Assembly (NCBI GenBank): GCA_934271735.1
Contig: CAKQSB010000007.1
Coordinates: forward strand, 1-64,000
DNA length: 64,000 nucleotides
From: an uncultured Clostridia bacterium
GTDB lineage: Bacteria; Bacillota; Clostridia; Christensenellales; Borkfalkiaceae
Direction of reading: 5' to 3'
Part shown: positions 51,274 to 61,530 of the stretch, piece after piece
Layout of the letters: every line of letters begins with the position of its first letter
Position numbering within the stretch: the stretch's first letter is position 1
Notes under the pieces: model-generated
Database searches by the model: none
Seen by the model: the letters and a program-made list of their open reading frames with translations, nothing else
What the model was told of the DNA's origin: nothing
Made by a program: the position numbers and the translations under genes

Positions 51274-53111
51274 ACTCTTTCACAATCTCTGTCACAAGCT
51301 TTGTCTAAAAACCCGTCGCATTTATAAAATATCGCAAAATCACTGTTATATAAAGTGATTTTTGAAAGTTTTACGTTACGCGACATTTCGTAAACCTCAC
51401 AGCCGTACGATATTTCGACCGGTGTTTCGCCGAAGTTTACGGCTATATAAATCTTCTTGTTTTCACATTTTCTCGAGAACGAAAAGAACCCTCCGTCGGA
51501 AACTATATCTCCCGTTTCGCCGAATTTAAAGCAGTCGTATTTTTTTCTTAAATCGGACAGAAAGCAATAATGATTTAAAAGCTCGTCATTCTCGTTTTCG
51601 ATAAAACAAGTGCGATTGAACGGATCTTTATTTCCTTCGGTTATCTGCTCGTCGCCGTAATAAATGCAGGGTACGCCGTAAAGGCAGAACTGCAACGCGG
51701 CGCAACACTTAAGCATTTTAACGGCTTCTCTTTTCTCCGTTACGGTAAGTTTTTCCGTTGCCATTTTTGCCCGTTCGGTTTCGAGTTTGCCCCTCTTCCC
51801 CAAAACGGTAAGAATCCTCGGCGTATCGTGCGTGCCGAGAATATTCATAAGGCAATTCAGCGCGTGAGACGGATAATTATCTGTCTGTTCTCTGACGGTT
51901 TTATACAGTAAATCGCTTTTCCCGCTCAACGCAAAATCTATAATCGCGTTCTTTAGCGGATAATTCATTACGCTGTCAAGCTCGCCGCCGCGAAAATATC
52001 TTCTGCGTTTTCCGTAGGCGATTTTATTCGTCGCGTCTTCCCAGACTTCGCCGATAACTATCTTATCGTTTCCGTAAGCTTTGACTCTCTCGTTGATTTT
52101 TTCGACAAACTCGTCCGTTATCTCGTCCACGACGTCCAGCCTTACTCCGCCCGCGCCGAGTTTCATCATTTTATCGATAACGCCGTTTTCTCCCGCAATA
52201 AAATTTTCGAAATCCTCGCTCGATTTGTTTATTGTGGGCAAAACGTCGATACCCCACCAGGACAAGTACTTGTCGGGAAAATCCTCGAACACATACCAGC
52301 CGTAATAAGGAGACTCCTTCGACTGATATGCGCCAAGCGACAGATAATTTCCGTACTTGTTAAAGTAAACGCTGTCGTCTCCGGTGTGATTGAAAACACC
52401 GTCGAAAATCAAGGAAATATTGCTGATTTTTAAAGTTTTTACGAGAGACGTAAAATCATCTTCCGTACCTAAAAGCGGGTCGAAGCAAGTGTAATCGCCC
52501 GTATCGTAACGGTGGTTTGAATAAGCTTTGAACACGGGATTAAGATACAGATGAGTTACGCCGAGCTTTTTCAGATAATCGACTTTTCGGCGTATGCCCT
52601 CGAAGTTGCCGCCGAAAAAATCGTTATTCTTTATCTTGCCGGATTTGTCCGGAAGATATTCGGGAACTCCGCCCCAGTCGGACCTGAGTTTCTTTCCCGA
52701 AGCGTCTCCAAAGCCCTCTGCCCTCGCAAATCTGTCGGGAAAAATCTGATACATCACCCCGCCCGCAAAACCGCAAAGCTCTTTTTCGTCGTTTTTATAA
52801 CAGAGGATCTGAAAGTCGTTCAAAGCGCTCTCTTCTCCGAATCCGTATTCGTTTTTTCCTATTCTTTTTCCGTCGGCGTAAAAGCGGTAAAAATATAAAC
52901 CGTTCGATAAACCGTCTATCGAAAAGTAGAATACATCTCCGTTTTTCACGCCGTCGAAAATTCTTTCGGTCGAAGTTCCGTCTTCGTAAAGAGAGAGAAC
53001 ACACTTCTCCGCTCCGATTATTCCGATCTTTATATCGAGCCGCTCTCCCTCTTTAACCGCGCCCGTGACGCTTTTATGATTTCGGGAAAGCGGATCGTAG
53101 TTTACAACCAT
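51270..53111 (-). CDS. GH13 alpha-glycosidase (neopullulanase-like)
   Basis: 613 residues. A 110-residue N-terminal beta domain is followed by a GH13 barrel. Conserved regions are DGVFNHTG, the catalytic Asp in GGVRLDVVDE, Glu in IGEVWEDA and Asp in LGTHDTPR. It likely cuts alpha-glucans or their side chains inside the cell (no signal peptide), helping to turn over glycogen. It is three bases after glgP and overlaps the alkD-like gene by four bases. Pullulan, cyclodextrin or maltooligosaccharide preference is not decidable. Confidence 0.92.
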   Translation of the reverse strand: MVVNYDPLSRNHKSVTGAVKEGERLDIKIGIIGAEKCVLSLYEDGTSTERIFDGVKNGDVFYFSIDGLSNGLYFYRFYADGKRIGKNEYGFGEESALNDFQILCYKNDEKELCGFAGGVMYQIFPDRFARAEGFGDASGKKLRSDWGGVPEYLPDKSGKIKNNDFFGGNFEGIRRKVDYLKKLGVTHLYLNPVFKAYSNHRYDTGDYTCFDPLLGTEDDFTSLVKTLKISNISLIFDGVFNHTGDDSVYFNKYGNYLSLGAYQSKESPYYGWYVFEDFPDKYLSWWGIDVLPTINKSSEDFENFIAGENGVIDKMMKLGAGGVRLDVVDEITDEFVEKINERVKAYGNDKIVIGEVWEDATNKIAYGKRRRYFRGGELDSVMNYPLKNAIIDFALSGKSDLLYKTVREQTDNYPSHALNCLMNILGTHDTPRILTVLGKRGKLETERAKMATEKLTVTEKREAVKMLKCCAALQFCLYGVPCIYYGDEQITEGNKDPFNRTCFIENENDELLNHYCFLSDLRKKYDCFKFGETGDIVSDGGFFSFSRKCENKKIYIAVNFGETPVEISYGCEVYEMSRNVKLSKITLYNSDFAIFYKCDGFLDKACDRDCERV

Positions 53112-53114
53112 ATT

Positions 53115-55547
53115 TTACTTTATCTGTTTCAGATGCCAGATTCTTTCGGCATATTCTTTTATGCTTCTGTCCGCGGAGAAAATGCCCGCGCCCGCTATAT
53201 TGTTAAGCGACATCTTGTTCCACTTCAGAACGTCTTTATAAGTCTTGTCGGCTTTGTCGTGAACGGCAAGGAAATCGCTGAAATCCGCCATACACATATA
53301 CGGGTCGGCAATAGGCGAGTTCGTGAGAAGATAAGTTGCGATATCGTCGAACTTTTCGCCCGCAAAACCGTTTTTAAGGCTTGCGATAACCTTTTGCAAA
53401 ACAACGTTATTATTATAGAAAGCGCAAGCGTCGTATCCGTGTTTCCAGAGATCTTCGACTTGTTTCGCGTTCATTCCGAAAATAAATATATTATCGTCGC
53501 CGACGGACTCTTTCATTTCAACGTTCGCACCGTCCAGCGTTCCTATGGTGAGCGCGCCGTTTATCATAAACTTCATATTACCCGTGCCGCTCGCTTCCTT
53601 TCCCGCAGTGGAAATCTGCTCGGAAATTTCGGTTGCCGGCATAAGGGTTTCCGCCATCGTGACGTTATAATCTTCGAGATACAAAACGTTGAGTTTTTCT
53701 CTTATTCTCTTGTCCGGATTCTTTCTGAGATCTTCCGCAATCGAGCAAAGAAGTTTGATAATTCTCTTTGCCATATAGTACCCGGGAGCGGCTTTCGCGC
53801 CGAAAATAAAGGTTTTCGGGATAACGTCCGCGTCGGGGTTTTCTTTGAGATTGTTATAAAGATTGATGATATACATAGCGTTTAAAAGCTGACGTTTGTA
53901 TTCGTGCAATCTCTTTGCCTGAACGTCGAAAATCGAGTCGGGCGAAAGCGTGTAACCCGTCTTTTTATAAACGTAAGTCGCAAGCTGACTTTTCTTGATT
54001 CTCTTTATTTCGGCAAGGCGTTTCAGAACAGTTTCGTCGTTTTCGAAAGCCTTGAATTTCCGAAGTTCCTCGGAATTCATAACAAACCCGTCGCCGATAC
54101 ATTCCGTCAGAAGCCCGGTAAGCTCTTTATTGGACTGGCAAAGCCATCTTCTGTGCGCGATACCGTTCGTAACGTTGGTGAATTTTTCGGGAAAAGCGTC
54201 GTTGAAATCCTTGAAAATGCTGTTCTTTATAATATCGCTGTGAAGCTTTGAAACGCCGTTGACCGTGTGCGAAGCGACAACCGAAAGGTTAGCCATTCTC
54301 GCCTGTCCGTGCGAAAGAATAGACATTCTTTCTATTTTATCCCAGTCTCCCGGGAACTTGTTCCACATTTCTCCGCAGAATCTCTGATTTATTTCCTTTA
54401 AGATAGCGTATATTCTCGGAAGTCTTCTTTCGATAAGGTCCTCGTTCCACTTCTCCAAAGCTTCGCTCATAACCGTATGGTTTGTGTAAGCGACCGTCCT
54501 TTTTACGATATCCCACGCTTCGTCCCAACCGAATCCGTGTTCGTCCATAAGTATTCTCATAAGTTCGGGAATACAAAGCGCGGGGTGCGTATCGTTGATA
54601 TGAATCGCCGCCATATCGGGAAGCGTGTGAAGATCGCCGTATCTTCTGAGGTGTTCGTTAATAATATTCTGCAACGTTGCCGAAACAAGGAAATACTGCT
54701 GTTTAAGCCTTAAAGATTTACCTTCGGAATGGTTATCGGACGGATATAAAACCTTGGAAATAAGCTCCGCTTCGTTATCTTCCTGCATACAACGAACATA
54801 ATCGCCCTCGGAGAAAGAGTTCATATCGAAGTTTCTCACGCTTTTTGCCGCCCAGAGTCTCAGAACGGAAACCGCTTCCGAGTCTTTACCCGAAATCATC
54901 ATATCGTAAGGTACGGCTTCGACTTCCTGACAATCGGTCTGGACGATTTTCATACCTTCGCTCGTCCATTCCTCGCTGATTTTTCCGTCGAATTTAACCC
55001 TTACCGTCATATCGGAGCGGGGTGTAAGCCATACTTCGCCGCCGGGAAGCCATACGTCCGGTAATTCGGTCTGCCAGCCGTCGACTATTTTTTGTTTGAA
55101 AAGACCGTATTCATAGCGGATAGAATAGCCCATCGCGGGATAGTTTCCGCTTGCCAAAGCGTCCATAAAACAAGCCGCGAGCCTTCCGAGACCGCCGTTG
55201 CCGAGACCTGCGTCCGGCTCGAGTTCATAAAGATCTTCGAGCGTTAAACCCCTCGTTTTCAGGACTTTGCTTACCTGCTCCTCTATACCGAGGTTATAAA
55301 TGTTATTCTTAAGCGAACGCCCGAGCAAAAACTCCATACAAAGATAATATACTCTTTTTGCTTTTGCGGCTTTGGTTTTATAGTGATAAGCGTTGCGTTT
55401 TTCCAAAAGTATGTCTCTTACAGCCATAACCACGGCTTTATAAAGCTGTTCGGTGCTGGCCTCTTTGACGGAAACGCCGAAATATCTCGAAAGTTTTCCG
55501 CTTATTACGTCCTTCATTTCCTTAGGCGTGATTTCAGTTTTTCCCAT
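53115..55547 (-). CDS. glgP: Glycogen/maltodextrin phosphorylase
   Basis: 810 residues, normal length. Family landmarks include YYLCMEFLLGRSL and GNGGLGRLAACFMD near the N-terminus and the pyridoxal phosphate-binding lysine in EASGTGNMKF. It releases glucose-1-phosphate from glycogen. The gene follows glgA by 22 bases and precedes the GH13 gene. Confidence 0.96.
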   Translation of the reverse strand: MGKTEITPKEMKDVISGKLSRYFGVSVKEASTEQLYKAVVMAVRDILLEKRNAYHYKTKAAKAKRVYYLCMEFLLGRSLKNNIYNLGIEEQVSKVLKTRGLTLEDLYELEPDAGLGNGGLGRLAACFMDALASGNYPAMGYSIRYEYGLFKQKIVDGWQTELPDVWLPGGEVWLTPRSDMTVRVKFDGKISEEWTSEGMKIVQTDCQEVEAVPYDMMISGKDSEAVSVLRLWAAKSVRNFDMNSFSEGDYVRCMQEDNEAELISKVLYPSDNHSEGKSLRLKQQYFLVSATLQNIINEHLRRYGDLHTLPDMAAIHINDTHPALCIPELMRILMDEHGFGWDEAWDIVKRTVAYTNHTVMSEALEKWNEDLIERRLPRIYAILKEINQRFCGEMWNKFPGDWDKIERMSILSHGQARMANLSVVASHTVNGVSKLHSDIIKNSIFKDFNDAFPEKFTNVTNGIAHRRWLCQSNKELTGLLTECIGDGFVMNSEELRKFKAFENDETVLKRLAEIKRIKKSQLATYVYKKTGYTLSPDSIFDVQAKRLHEYKRQLLNAMYIINLYNNLKENPDADVIPKTFIFGAKAAPGYYMAKRIIKLLCSIAEDLRKNPDKRIREKLNVLYLEDYNVTMAETLMPATEISEQISTAGKEASGTGNMKFMINGALTIGTLDGANVEMKESVGDDNIFIFGMNAKQVEDLWKHGYDACAFYNNNVVLQKVIASLKNGFAGEKFDDIATYLLTNSPIADPYMCMADFSDFLAVHDKADKTYKDVLKWNKMSLNNIAGAGIFSADRSIKEYAERIWHLKQIK

Positions 55548-55569
55548 TTAAGTCTCCTGTTATCGGATT

Positions 55570-57273
55570 TTATTTTATAAGACCCAACATTTTGTCGTAT
55601 AATTTCTCATATTCTCCCGACGATTTCTGCCAACTGAAATCGGTAGTCATCGCATTTTTCACTATTTCGTTCCATTCCTTCTTGTTGCCGAAAGTATATA
55701 TTGCGTCCTTGATGACGTAAAGCATTTCGTGGGCGTTGTAATTTCCGAACACAAATCCGTTTCCGCCCTTTCTCCCGGCGTTATTATGCGGCGCGATACT
55801 GTCGAAAAGACCGCCCGTCGCTCTGACCACGGGAACTGCGCCGTACTTGCAGGCAATCATCTGCGAAAGCCCGCAAGGCTCTTGTTTGGACGGCATAAGA
55901 AAGATATCCGAAGCAGAATAAAGCTTGCTTGCGAGATCTTTGTTGTAAGCGATTATCGCTCTGCACTTGCCCGAATATCTCGCGGCTATGCCTTTGAAAA
56001 ACTCCTCGTATTCGCCCTCGCCTTTTCCGAGAATGACAACCTGCACGTTTTCGGTAAGAAGTTCCTCGATTACGCATTTGATAAGTTCAAGCCCCTTTGC
56101 GGGAACGAGACGAGATATAACCGAGATAAGCGGTGCGTCGGCTTTCTCGGGAAGACCGAGCATTTTCTGAAGTTCGGATTTACATACGGCTTTGCCGCTC
56201 ATATCCTTTACGGAATATTTTTTAAAAAGCTTTTCGTCCGTTGCGGGATTATATATGCTTTCGTCTATACCGTTAAGTATGCCCGAAAGTTTAAATTCAT
56301 TTTCGCATACGGCATACTGAAGTCCGTGAGCGAAGAAAGGATTTTTGATTTCGTTCGCATACATAGGCGACACGGTCGAAAATCTGTCGGAAAACTGAAT
56401 CGCGCCTTTCATAAGATTAAGGCATCCTTCGTAATCGAGAACGTTTTTAACGCTTTCGGGAAGACCGAAAAGATCGCCGAGACATTCGTAACCGTATTTT
56501 CCCTGATATTCTATGTTATGTATAGTAAACAACGCTTTTATGTGATCGTAACCGTAACGGTTTGCATAAAGCGTTTTAAGGTATATCACCGAAAGTGCCG
56601 CCTGCCAGTCATGACAATGGAGAATTTCGGGATAATAATCGAGATGAACCATCATTTCGAGAACGGCTTTGGAGAAAAACGCATATCTTTCCCCGTCGTC
56701 GAAATAGCCGTAAAGTCCGCTTCTCTTGAAATAGTATTCGTTATCGATAAAATAGAACGTAACGCCGTCCGCTTTAAGCGAAAAAACGCCGCAATACTGA
56801 TTTCTCCAAGCCAGAGGAACGTTGAAATTCATCAAAAATCTCATTTGCGTTCTGTACTTTTGGTCTATATCGCCGTAAAGCGGCATAACCACTCTTACGT
56901 CGTAATTGCCGTTTTTCGCAAGAGCTTTCGGAAGCGAACCGATAACGTCCGCCAAGCCGCCCGTTCCGAGATACGGATTCGCTTCGCTTGCGACGAATAG
57001 AACGGAATTTAAAGTTCTTACCGCAAAATCGACATCTCCCGCAGCCACGTTCGGCATAGCGTTTTCAACGGCTTTTTTTTCCGTTTTCGGCATTTCCGTA
57101 GCTTTCTTTTCTTTTTTTACCTCTTTCCCGGCTTCCGCCGTTTTTTCTTCCTTGACGACTTTTTTAGCCGCTACGGGTTTTTCTTCCTTGACGACTTTTT
57201 TAATCGCCGCGGTTTTTGCTTTCTTTTTATCTTCAACCTTATCTTCGGTATTTTTAACAGTAGTTTTTGCCAT
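55570..57273 (-). CDS. glgA: Glycogen synthase (GT5) with an 87-residue lysine-rich N-terminal tail
   Basis: 567 residues. The catalytic part starts near residue 88 (VLFVASEANPYLGTGGLADV); the KxGGL-type substrate motif appears as GTGGL and the C-terminal half has the ADP-glucose-binding EPCGLSQMIA stretch. It adds ADP-glucose to glycogen. Residues 1-87 are a Lys/Ala/Glu-rich tail with a repeated KKVVKEEK unit and no homology to GlgA. The AAAGGAG site eight bases before the ATG at 57273 shows the tail is translated. It lies between glgD and glgP. Confidence 0.94.
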   Translation of the reverse strand: MAKTTVKNTEDKVEDKKKAKTAAIKKVVKEEKPVAAKKVVKEEKTAEAGKEVKKEKKATEMPKTEKKAVENAMPNVAAGDVDFAVRTLNSVLFVASEANPYLGTGGLADVIGSLPKALAKNGNYDVRVVMPLYGDIDQKYRTQMRFLMNFNVPLAWRNQYCGVFSLKADGVTFYFIDNEYYFKRSGLYGYFDDGERYAFFSKAVLEMMVHLDYYPEILHCHDWQAALSVIYLKTLYANRYGYDHIKALFTIHNIEYQGKYGYECLGDLFGLPESVKNVLDYEGCLNLMKGAIQFSDRFSTVSPMYANEIKNPFFAHGLQYAVCENEFKLSGILNGIDESIYNPATDEKLFKKYSVKDMSGKAVCKSELQKMLGLPEKADAPLISVISRLVPAKGLELIKCVIEELLTENVQVVILGKGEGEYEEFFKGIAARYSGKCRAIIAYNKDLASKLYSASDIFLMPSKQEPCGLSQMIACKYGAVPVVRATGGLFDSIAPHNNAGRKGGNGFVFGNYNAHEMLYVIKDAIYTFGNKKEWNEIVKNAMTTDFSWQKSSGEYEKLYDKMLGLIK

Positions 57274-57287
57274 ATATTAAGCTCCTT

Positions 57288-58397
57288 TTAAATTACCGTC
57301 CCCTTGGATATGTAGAACGGGTGATTTTCACTGCCCGAAAGCGTTCTTCTGTCCTTTATCAGAGTGTTTTTATCGGTTATAATGCAATTAAGCGAAACCT
57401 GTTCGCCGACGGTGGTATTCTGCATAATAACGCAGTTTTTGACTACCGTGCCGCGACCGATCGTAACGCCTCTGAAAATAATACTGTTATAAACTTCGCC
57501 CTCTATCGTGCAACCGTCTGCGATCAGCGAATTGTTAACGATAGCGTTTTCGCCGTATCTCGTCGGCGCAGAATCCTTTACTTTTGTGTAAATATTCGAT
57601 TTTCTGAAAACTTCTTCTCTTACATCTTTATCGAGAAGTCTTAAATTTTCGTCGTAATATTTCTGAAGCGAAGTAATCTCCTCATAATATCCTTTATGTT
57701 CGTATGCTCTTATTTTCCCGTAAGAAAGTTGATCCGAAATAACTTCTTTTACAAACGATTTCGCTCCGTGCGAAAAAGCGTCCGCAAGAAGGCTTATAAG
57801 GAGTGTTCTCGAAATAACAACCATATTCGTATATACGTTTACGGTTTCGTCCTGAGAATCGTATATAATTTCTTTAACCTTATTATCTTTGTCGACCTTT
57901 AAAAACGCGTTGTCTCTTCCGCCTACTTCGCTTCTGTATTTTTTAACGTAAACAAGCGTCATATCCGCGCCTTTCGAAATGTGTTCCGCGATAATCGGCT
58001 TGAAATCTACGGCGCAAACCATATCGGAATCGCTCATAACGACGTATTCTTCATTAGATTTGGCTAAAAATCCCGTAACGCTTTTCAAAGCTTCGAGCCT
58101 TGTGGAATAAAGCATATTGCTTTCGGTAACGCCGAACGGCGGAAGAATGTACAATCCGCCTATGTGACGGGCAAGATCCCAGTCCTTTCCGCTACCGATA
58201 TGATCCATCAGAGACTGGAAATTGCTTTTTGTGATTATTCCGACCTTAGTGATATCGGAATTAACCATATTCGAAAGCGCAAAGTCCACAAGACGATATC
58301 TTCCGCAAAACGGAATGGACGCCACCGTTCTTTTTGCGGTAAGTTCGGGAACGTTGTTATCGTGTATATTTGAAAAAATTAAACCGAGCGTACTCAT
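57288..58397 (-). CDS. glgD: GlgD, glucose-1-phosphate adenylyltransferase regulatory subunit
   Basis: 369 residues. The nucleotidyltransferase fold is present (GRYRLVDFALSNM, DWDLAR) but the N-terminal GGxGxRL pyrophosphorylase motif of GlgC is replaced by FSNIHDNN, as in GlgD proteins of Bacillota. The C-terminal left-handed beta-helix (VNNSLIADGCTIEG..) is present. GlgD forms hetero-oligomers with GlgC and modulates its activity. It is 15 bases after glgC. Confidence 0.92.
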   Translation of the reverse strand: MSTLGLIFSNIHDNNVPELTAKRTVASIPFCGRYRLVDFALSNMVNSDITKVGIITKSNFQSLMDHIGSGKDWDLARHIGGLYILPPFGVTESNMLYSTRLEALKSVTGFLAKSNEEYVVMSDSDMVCAVDFKPIIAEHISKGADMTLVYVKKYRSEVGGRDNAFLKVDKDNKVKEIIYDSQDETVNVYTNMVVISRTLLISLLADAFSHGAKSFVKEVISDQLSYGKIRAYEHKGYYEEITSLQKYYDENLRLLDKDVREEVFRKSNIYTKVKDSAPTRYGENAIVNNSLIADGCTIEGEVYNSIIFRGVTIGRGTVVKNCVIMQNTTVGEQVSLNCIITDKNTLIKDRRTLSGSENHPFYISKGTVI

Positions 58398-58412
58398 CTT
58401 CTCTTACCCCCT

Positions 58413-59603
58413 TTAAACGTTTTCGTCGATGATCTGCCCCGCGCCGACAACCGCGTTGTCGGAAACGGTTATATCCCTGCCGAGTACCGCGACGGAAAGC
58501 GATTCGTCTTTCTGTCCTTCGCCGACAGCCGCGTTTTTGCCTATTTTTACGTTTTCGTCGATTATTGCGTGCTCGACGACCGCGCCTTCGCCTATTTCGG
58601 CGCAAGCGTAAATAATCGAATTTTTAATGACCGCGCCTTTCGCGATTTTAACGTCGTGCGATAAGATACTGTTTTCTACGCTTCCGTCGATTTCGCAACC
58701 TGACACAACAAGCGAATTAACCACGCGCGCGCCGCTTCCGATAAACTGAGGCGGAGCGATCGGGTTTCTCGAACGTATTCTCCAGGACGGATCGGCGATA
58801 TCGAATTTCGGAGATTCGCCTAATAAATCCATATTCGATTCGTAAAGCGAATTTATTGTTCCTACGTCTTTCCAGTATCCATTGAACGTGTAAGATACCA
58901 TTTTTTCGCCGGCGTTAAGCATTTTCGGAAGAACGTTTTTCCCGAAATCGTTGGAGCTTGAAGGATCGGCTTCGTCCTCCTCGAGATATTTATACATTTT
59001 TTCCGCAGAGAAAATATATATACCCATAGACGCGAGGTCGCTCTTCGGCTTTTTCGGTTTTTCCTCGAACTGATAAATTATTCCGTCCTTATCGACGTTT
59101 AAAATTCCGAATCTCGAAGCTTCGGAAAGAGGAACTTTTATCGCCGCGATAGTGCAATCCGCACCGCTTTCTTTATGTCTTCTGAGCATATCGGCGTAAT
59201 CCATTTTATAGATATGGTCGCCGGAAAGAACGAGAACGTAATCGGGATTATATCTCTTTATGAACGAAATATTCTGATAAATAGCGTTCGCCGTTCCCTT
59301 GAACCATTCCGAGCCGTGTTTAGCCTGATACGGAGAAAGAATATGTACGCCGCCGTTAGATCTGTCGAGATCCCACGGTTCGCCGTTGCCGATATAATCG
59401 TTTAAAATAAGCGGCTGATACTGCGTTAAAACGCCGACCGTATCTATCCCCGAATTGACGCAGTTCGAAAGCGGAAAATCGATTATTCTGTACTTTCCGC
59501 CGAACGTTACCGCGGGCTTCGCTATTTTGTTCGTAAGCGCAAACAATCTGCTTCCCTGCCCTCCGGCAAGGAGCATTGCCACGCACTCTTTTTTGCTTAT
59601 CAT
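58413..59603 (-). CDS. glgC: Glucose-1-phosphate adenylyltransferase
   Basis: 396 residues from ATG 59603, preceded by GGGAGG at five bases; a longer frame to 59639 lacks this site. The nucleotide-binding LAGGQGSRLFALT motif, IDFPLSNCVNSG and the glucose-1-phosphate-binding EEKPKKPKSD segment are intact. It makes ADP-glucose from glucose-1-phosphate and ATP. The C-terminus is a beta-helix of hexapeptide repeats. It follows glgB by 38 bases. Confidence 0.96.
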   Translation of the reverse strand: MISKKECVAMLLAGGQGSRLFALTNKIAKPAVTFGGKYRIIDFPLSNCVNSGIDTVGVLTQYQPLILNDYIGNGEPWDLDRSNGGVHILSPYQAKHGSEWFKGTANAIYQNISFIKRYNPDYVLVLSGDHIYKMDYADMLRRHKESGADCTIAAIKVPLSEASRFGILNVDKDGIIYQFEEKPKKPKSDLASMGIYIFSAEKMYKYLEEDEADPSSSNDFGKNVLPKMLNAGEKMVSYTFNGYWKDVGTINSLYESNMDLLGESPKFDIADPSWRIRSRNPIAPPQFIGSGARVVNSLVVSGCEIDGSVENSILSHDVKIAKGAVIKNSIIYACAEIGEGAVVEHAIIDENVKIGKNAAVGEGQKDESLSVAVLGRDITVSDNAVVGAGQIIDENV

Positions 59604-59641
59604 TTTACCCTCCCTTTTTATCGTCGGATTTACCGACATGT

Positions 59642-61507
59642 TTATTTAGTTTTTAAAAGATATATAAAAGAAAGTTTCGGCATTTCGATTTCTATCGAAT
59701 CGGGTTTGCCGCCCCATTCTTTTTGTTCCGATTTGTATACTCGTTTTTTATTTTTTCCGTTGCCGCCGTAAACGGTTTTATCGGAATTGAATACGACTTT
59801 GTATTCGCCTTTTTCAACGCCTATTCTATAAGCGAAATCCGCACCGCTGAAATTTATCACCGCAACGATTTGCCTTTCGCCGTACTTTCTCACAAACGCG
59901 AGCGAATTTTTGTCGCTGTCGTCCGCGGCGAGCCATTCGAAACCGTTCCAATCGTCATCGTCGCCGTAAAGCGCGGGTTCGGAAAGGTAAAACTCGTTAA
60001 GTTCGGTAAAGAATCTGTCGAGCTTATTATGCTTTTCGTAATCCTTTAAGAAAAACTCAAGCCCTTCCTTATAATTCCATTCTTTGAACTGACCGAATTC
60101 GCAACCCATAAACATAAGTTTTTTACCGGGGTGAGCCGTCATATAACCCATAAAAGCTCTGTCTCCCGCAAACTTATCGTCGTAATCGCCGAATTGTTTG
60201 TTTAAAAGCGAAGCTTTTCCGTGTACCACCTCATCGTGCGAAATGGGAAGAATGTAATGCTCGGAAAAAGCGTACATCATCGAAAAATTGAGCTTGTTAT
60301 GCTCGTATTTTCTGAAAAGCGGATCGATTTTGACGTAAGATAACACGTCGTTCATCCAACCCATATTCCATTTATAATCGAATCCGAGTCCGCCATCGTC
60401 CACAGGTCTCGTAACGTACGGATAAGCCGTCGATTCCTCGGCGATCATTATCGCGTAAGGAAACTCTTCGTGAACGGCTTTGTTAAGCTTTTTTATGAAT
60501 GAAATGGCTTCGAGATTTTTATTGTCTCCGTATTGATTAGGAAGCCACTCGCCCGGTTTTTTATCGTAATCGAGATAAAGCATCGAAGCCACGGCGTCTA
60601 CCCTTATGCCGTCTATATGGTATTTCTCGAAAAAGAAACACGCCGACGAAACGAGAAAAGACTGAACTTCCGTTCTGCCGTAGTCGAATCTTCTCGTTCC
60701 CCAGCTTTTATGTTCTATTCTGTCCCACCCTTTGTTTTCGTAAAGGGGCGCGCCGTCGAACTCGTATAAACCGAATTCGTCCTTGGGAAAATGCGCGGGA
60801 ACCCAGTCCAGAATTACTCCGATGTTTTCCTTATGGAACGCGTCGACGAGTTTCATAAAATCTTTCGGCGTTCCGAGCCTCGAAGTAACGGCGAAATATC
60901 CCGTAGGCTGATACCCCCACGATCCGTCGAAAGGATACTCCGTTACGGGCATCATTTCAACGTAATTATAACCGTGATTTTTAACGTACGGAACAAGCTC
61001 GCCGATAAGTTCTTCGTAAGAATAATAATCGCCGTTTTCCTTTCTCTTGAAAGACAGGAGATTGACTTCGTAAATATTCATCGGAAGCGTATGCGTGTTT
61101 TTCGCCGCTCTTTGGGCAACGTATTCGCCGTCGTTCCACTTATACCCGTCGATGTCGTATATCTTGGATGCCGTTTCGGGAGTTGTTTCGGCGTGGAAAG
61201 CGTAAGGATCGGCTTTTAAAACCTCGCCTTTATCCGAAACCACGCAGAATTTGTAATTGTCGTACATCTTAAGCCCTTCGACGAACGTTTCGAAAACTCC
61301 GTCGTCGTTTATCATAGGATTTGCCGACTTATCCCAGCCGTTGAAATCCCCCACGACGGACACGGACTTCGCCGAGGGCGACCACACTCTGAAAACAACG
61401 CCCTCTTTTTTGCCGCGTTTTACAAAGTGCGCTCCGAGATATTCGTACGCCTTATAATTCGTTCCCTGATGAAAAAGATATTTTGCAAGCTCGTCCTTCT
61501 TTGGCAT
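59642..61507 (-). CDS. glgB: 1,4-alpha-glucan branching enzyme (GH13)
   Basis: 621 residues from ATG 61507, which has CAGGAG at seven bases; a longer frame to 61597 overlaps the pgi end. An N-terminal CBM48-type domain (VFRVWSPSAKSVSVVGDFNGW) is followed by the barrel with RTEVQSF, catalytic Asp in GIRVDAVASML, Glu in MIAEEST and SHDEVVHGKAS. It creates alpha-1,6 branches in glycogen. The gap to pgi holds an 18-base tandem repeat. Confidence 0.96.
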   Translation of the reverse strand: MPKKDELAKYLFHQGTNYKAYEYLGAHFVKRGKKEGVVFRVWSPSAKSVSVVGDFNGWDKSANPMINDDGVFETFVEGLKMYDNYKFCVVSDKGEVLKADPYAFHAETTPETASKIYDIDGYKWNDGEYVAQRAAKNTHTLPMNIYEVNLLSFKRKENGDYYSYEELIGELVPYVKNHGYNYVEMMPVTEYPFDGSWGYQPTGYFAVTSRLGTPKDFMKLVDAFHKENIGVILDWVPAHFPKDEFGLYEFDGAPLYENKGWDRIEHKSWGTRRFDYGRTEVQSFLVSSACFFFEKYHIDGIRVDAVASMLYLDYDKKPGEWLPNQYGDNKNLEAISFIKKLNKAVHEEFPYAIMIAEESTAYPYVTRPVDDGGLGFDYKWNMGWMNDVLSYVKIDPLFRKYEHNKLNFSMMYAFSEHYILPISHDEVVHGKASLLNKQFGDYDDKFAGDRAFMGYMTAHPGKKLMFMGCEFGQFKEWNYKEGLEFFLKDYEKHNKLDRFFTELNEFYLSEPALYGDDDDWNGFEWLAADDSDKNSLAFVRKYGERQIVAVINFSGADFAYRIGVEKGEYKVVFNSDKTVYGGNGKNKKRVYKSEQKEWGGKPDSIEIEMPKLSFIYLLKTK

Positions 61508-61530
61508 TTTCGCTCCTGTACCGATAATTC

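Noticed and set aside
55729..57000. 423-codon plus-strand open frame opposite glgA
   Set aside because: Antisense to conserved GlgA motifs; repeats and composition fit a shadow.
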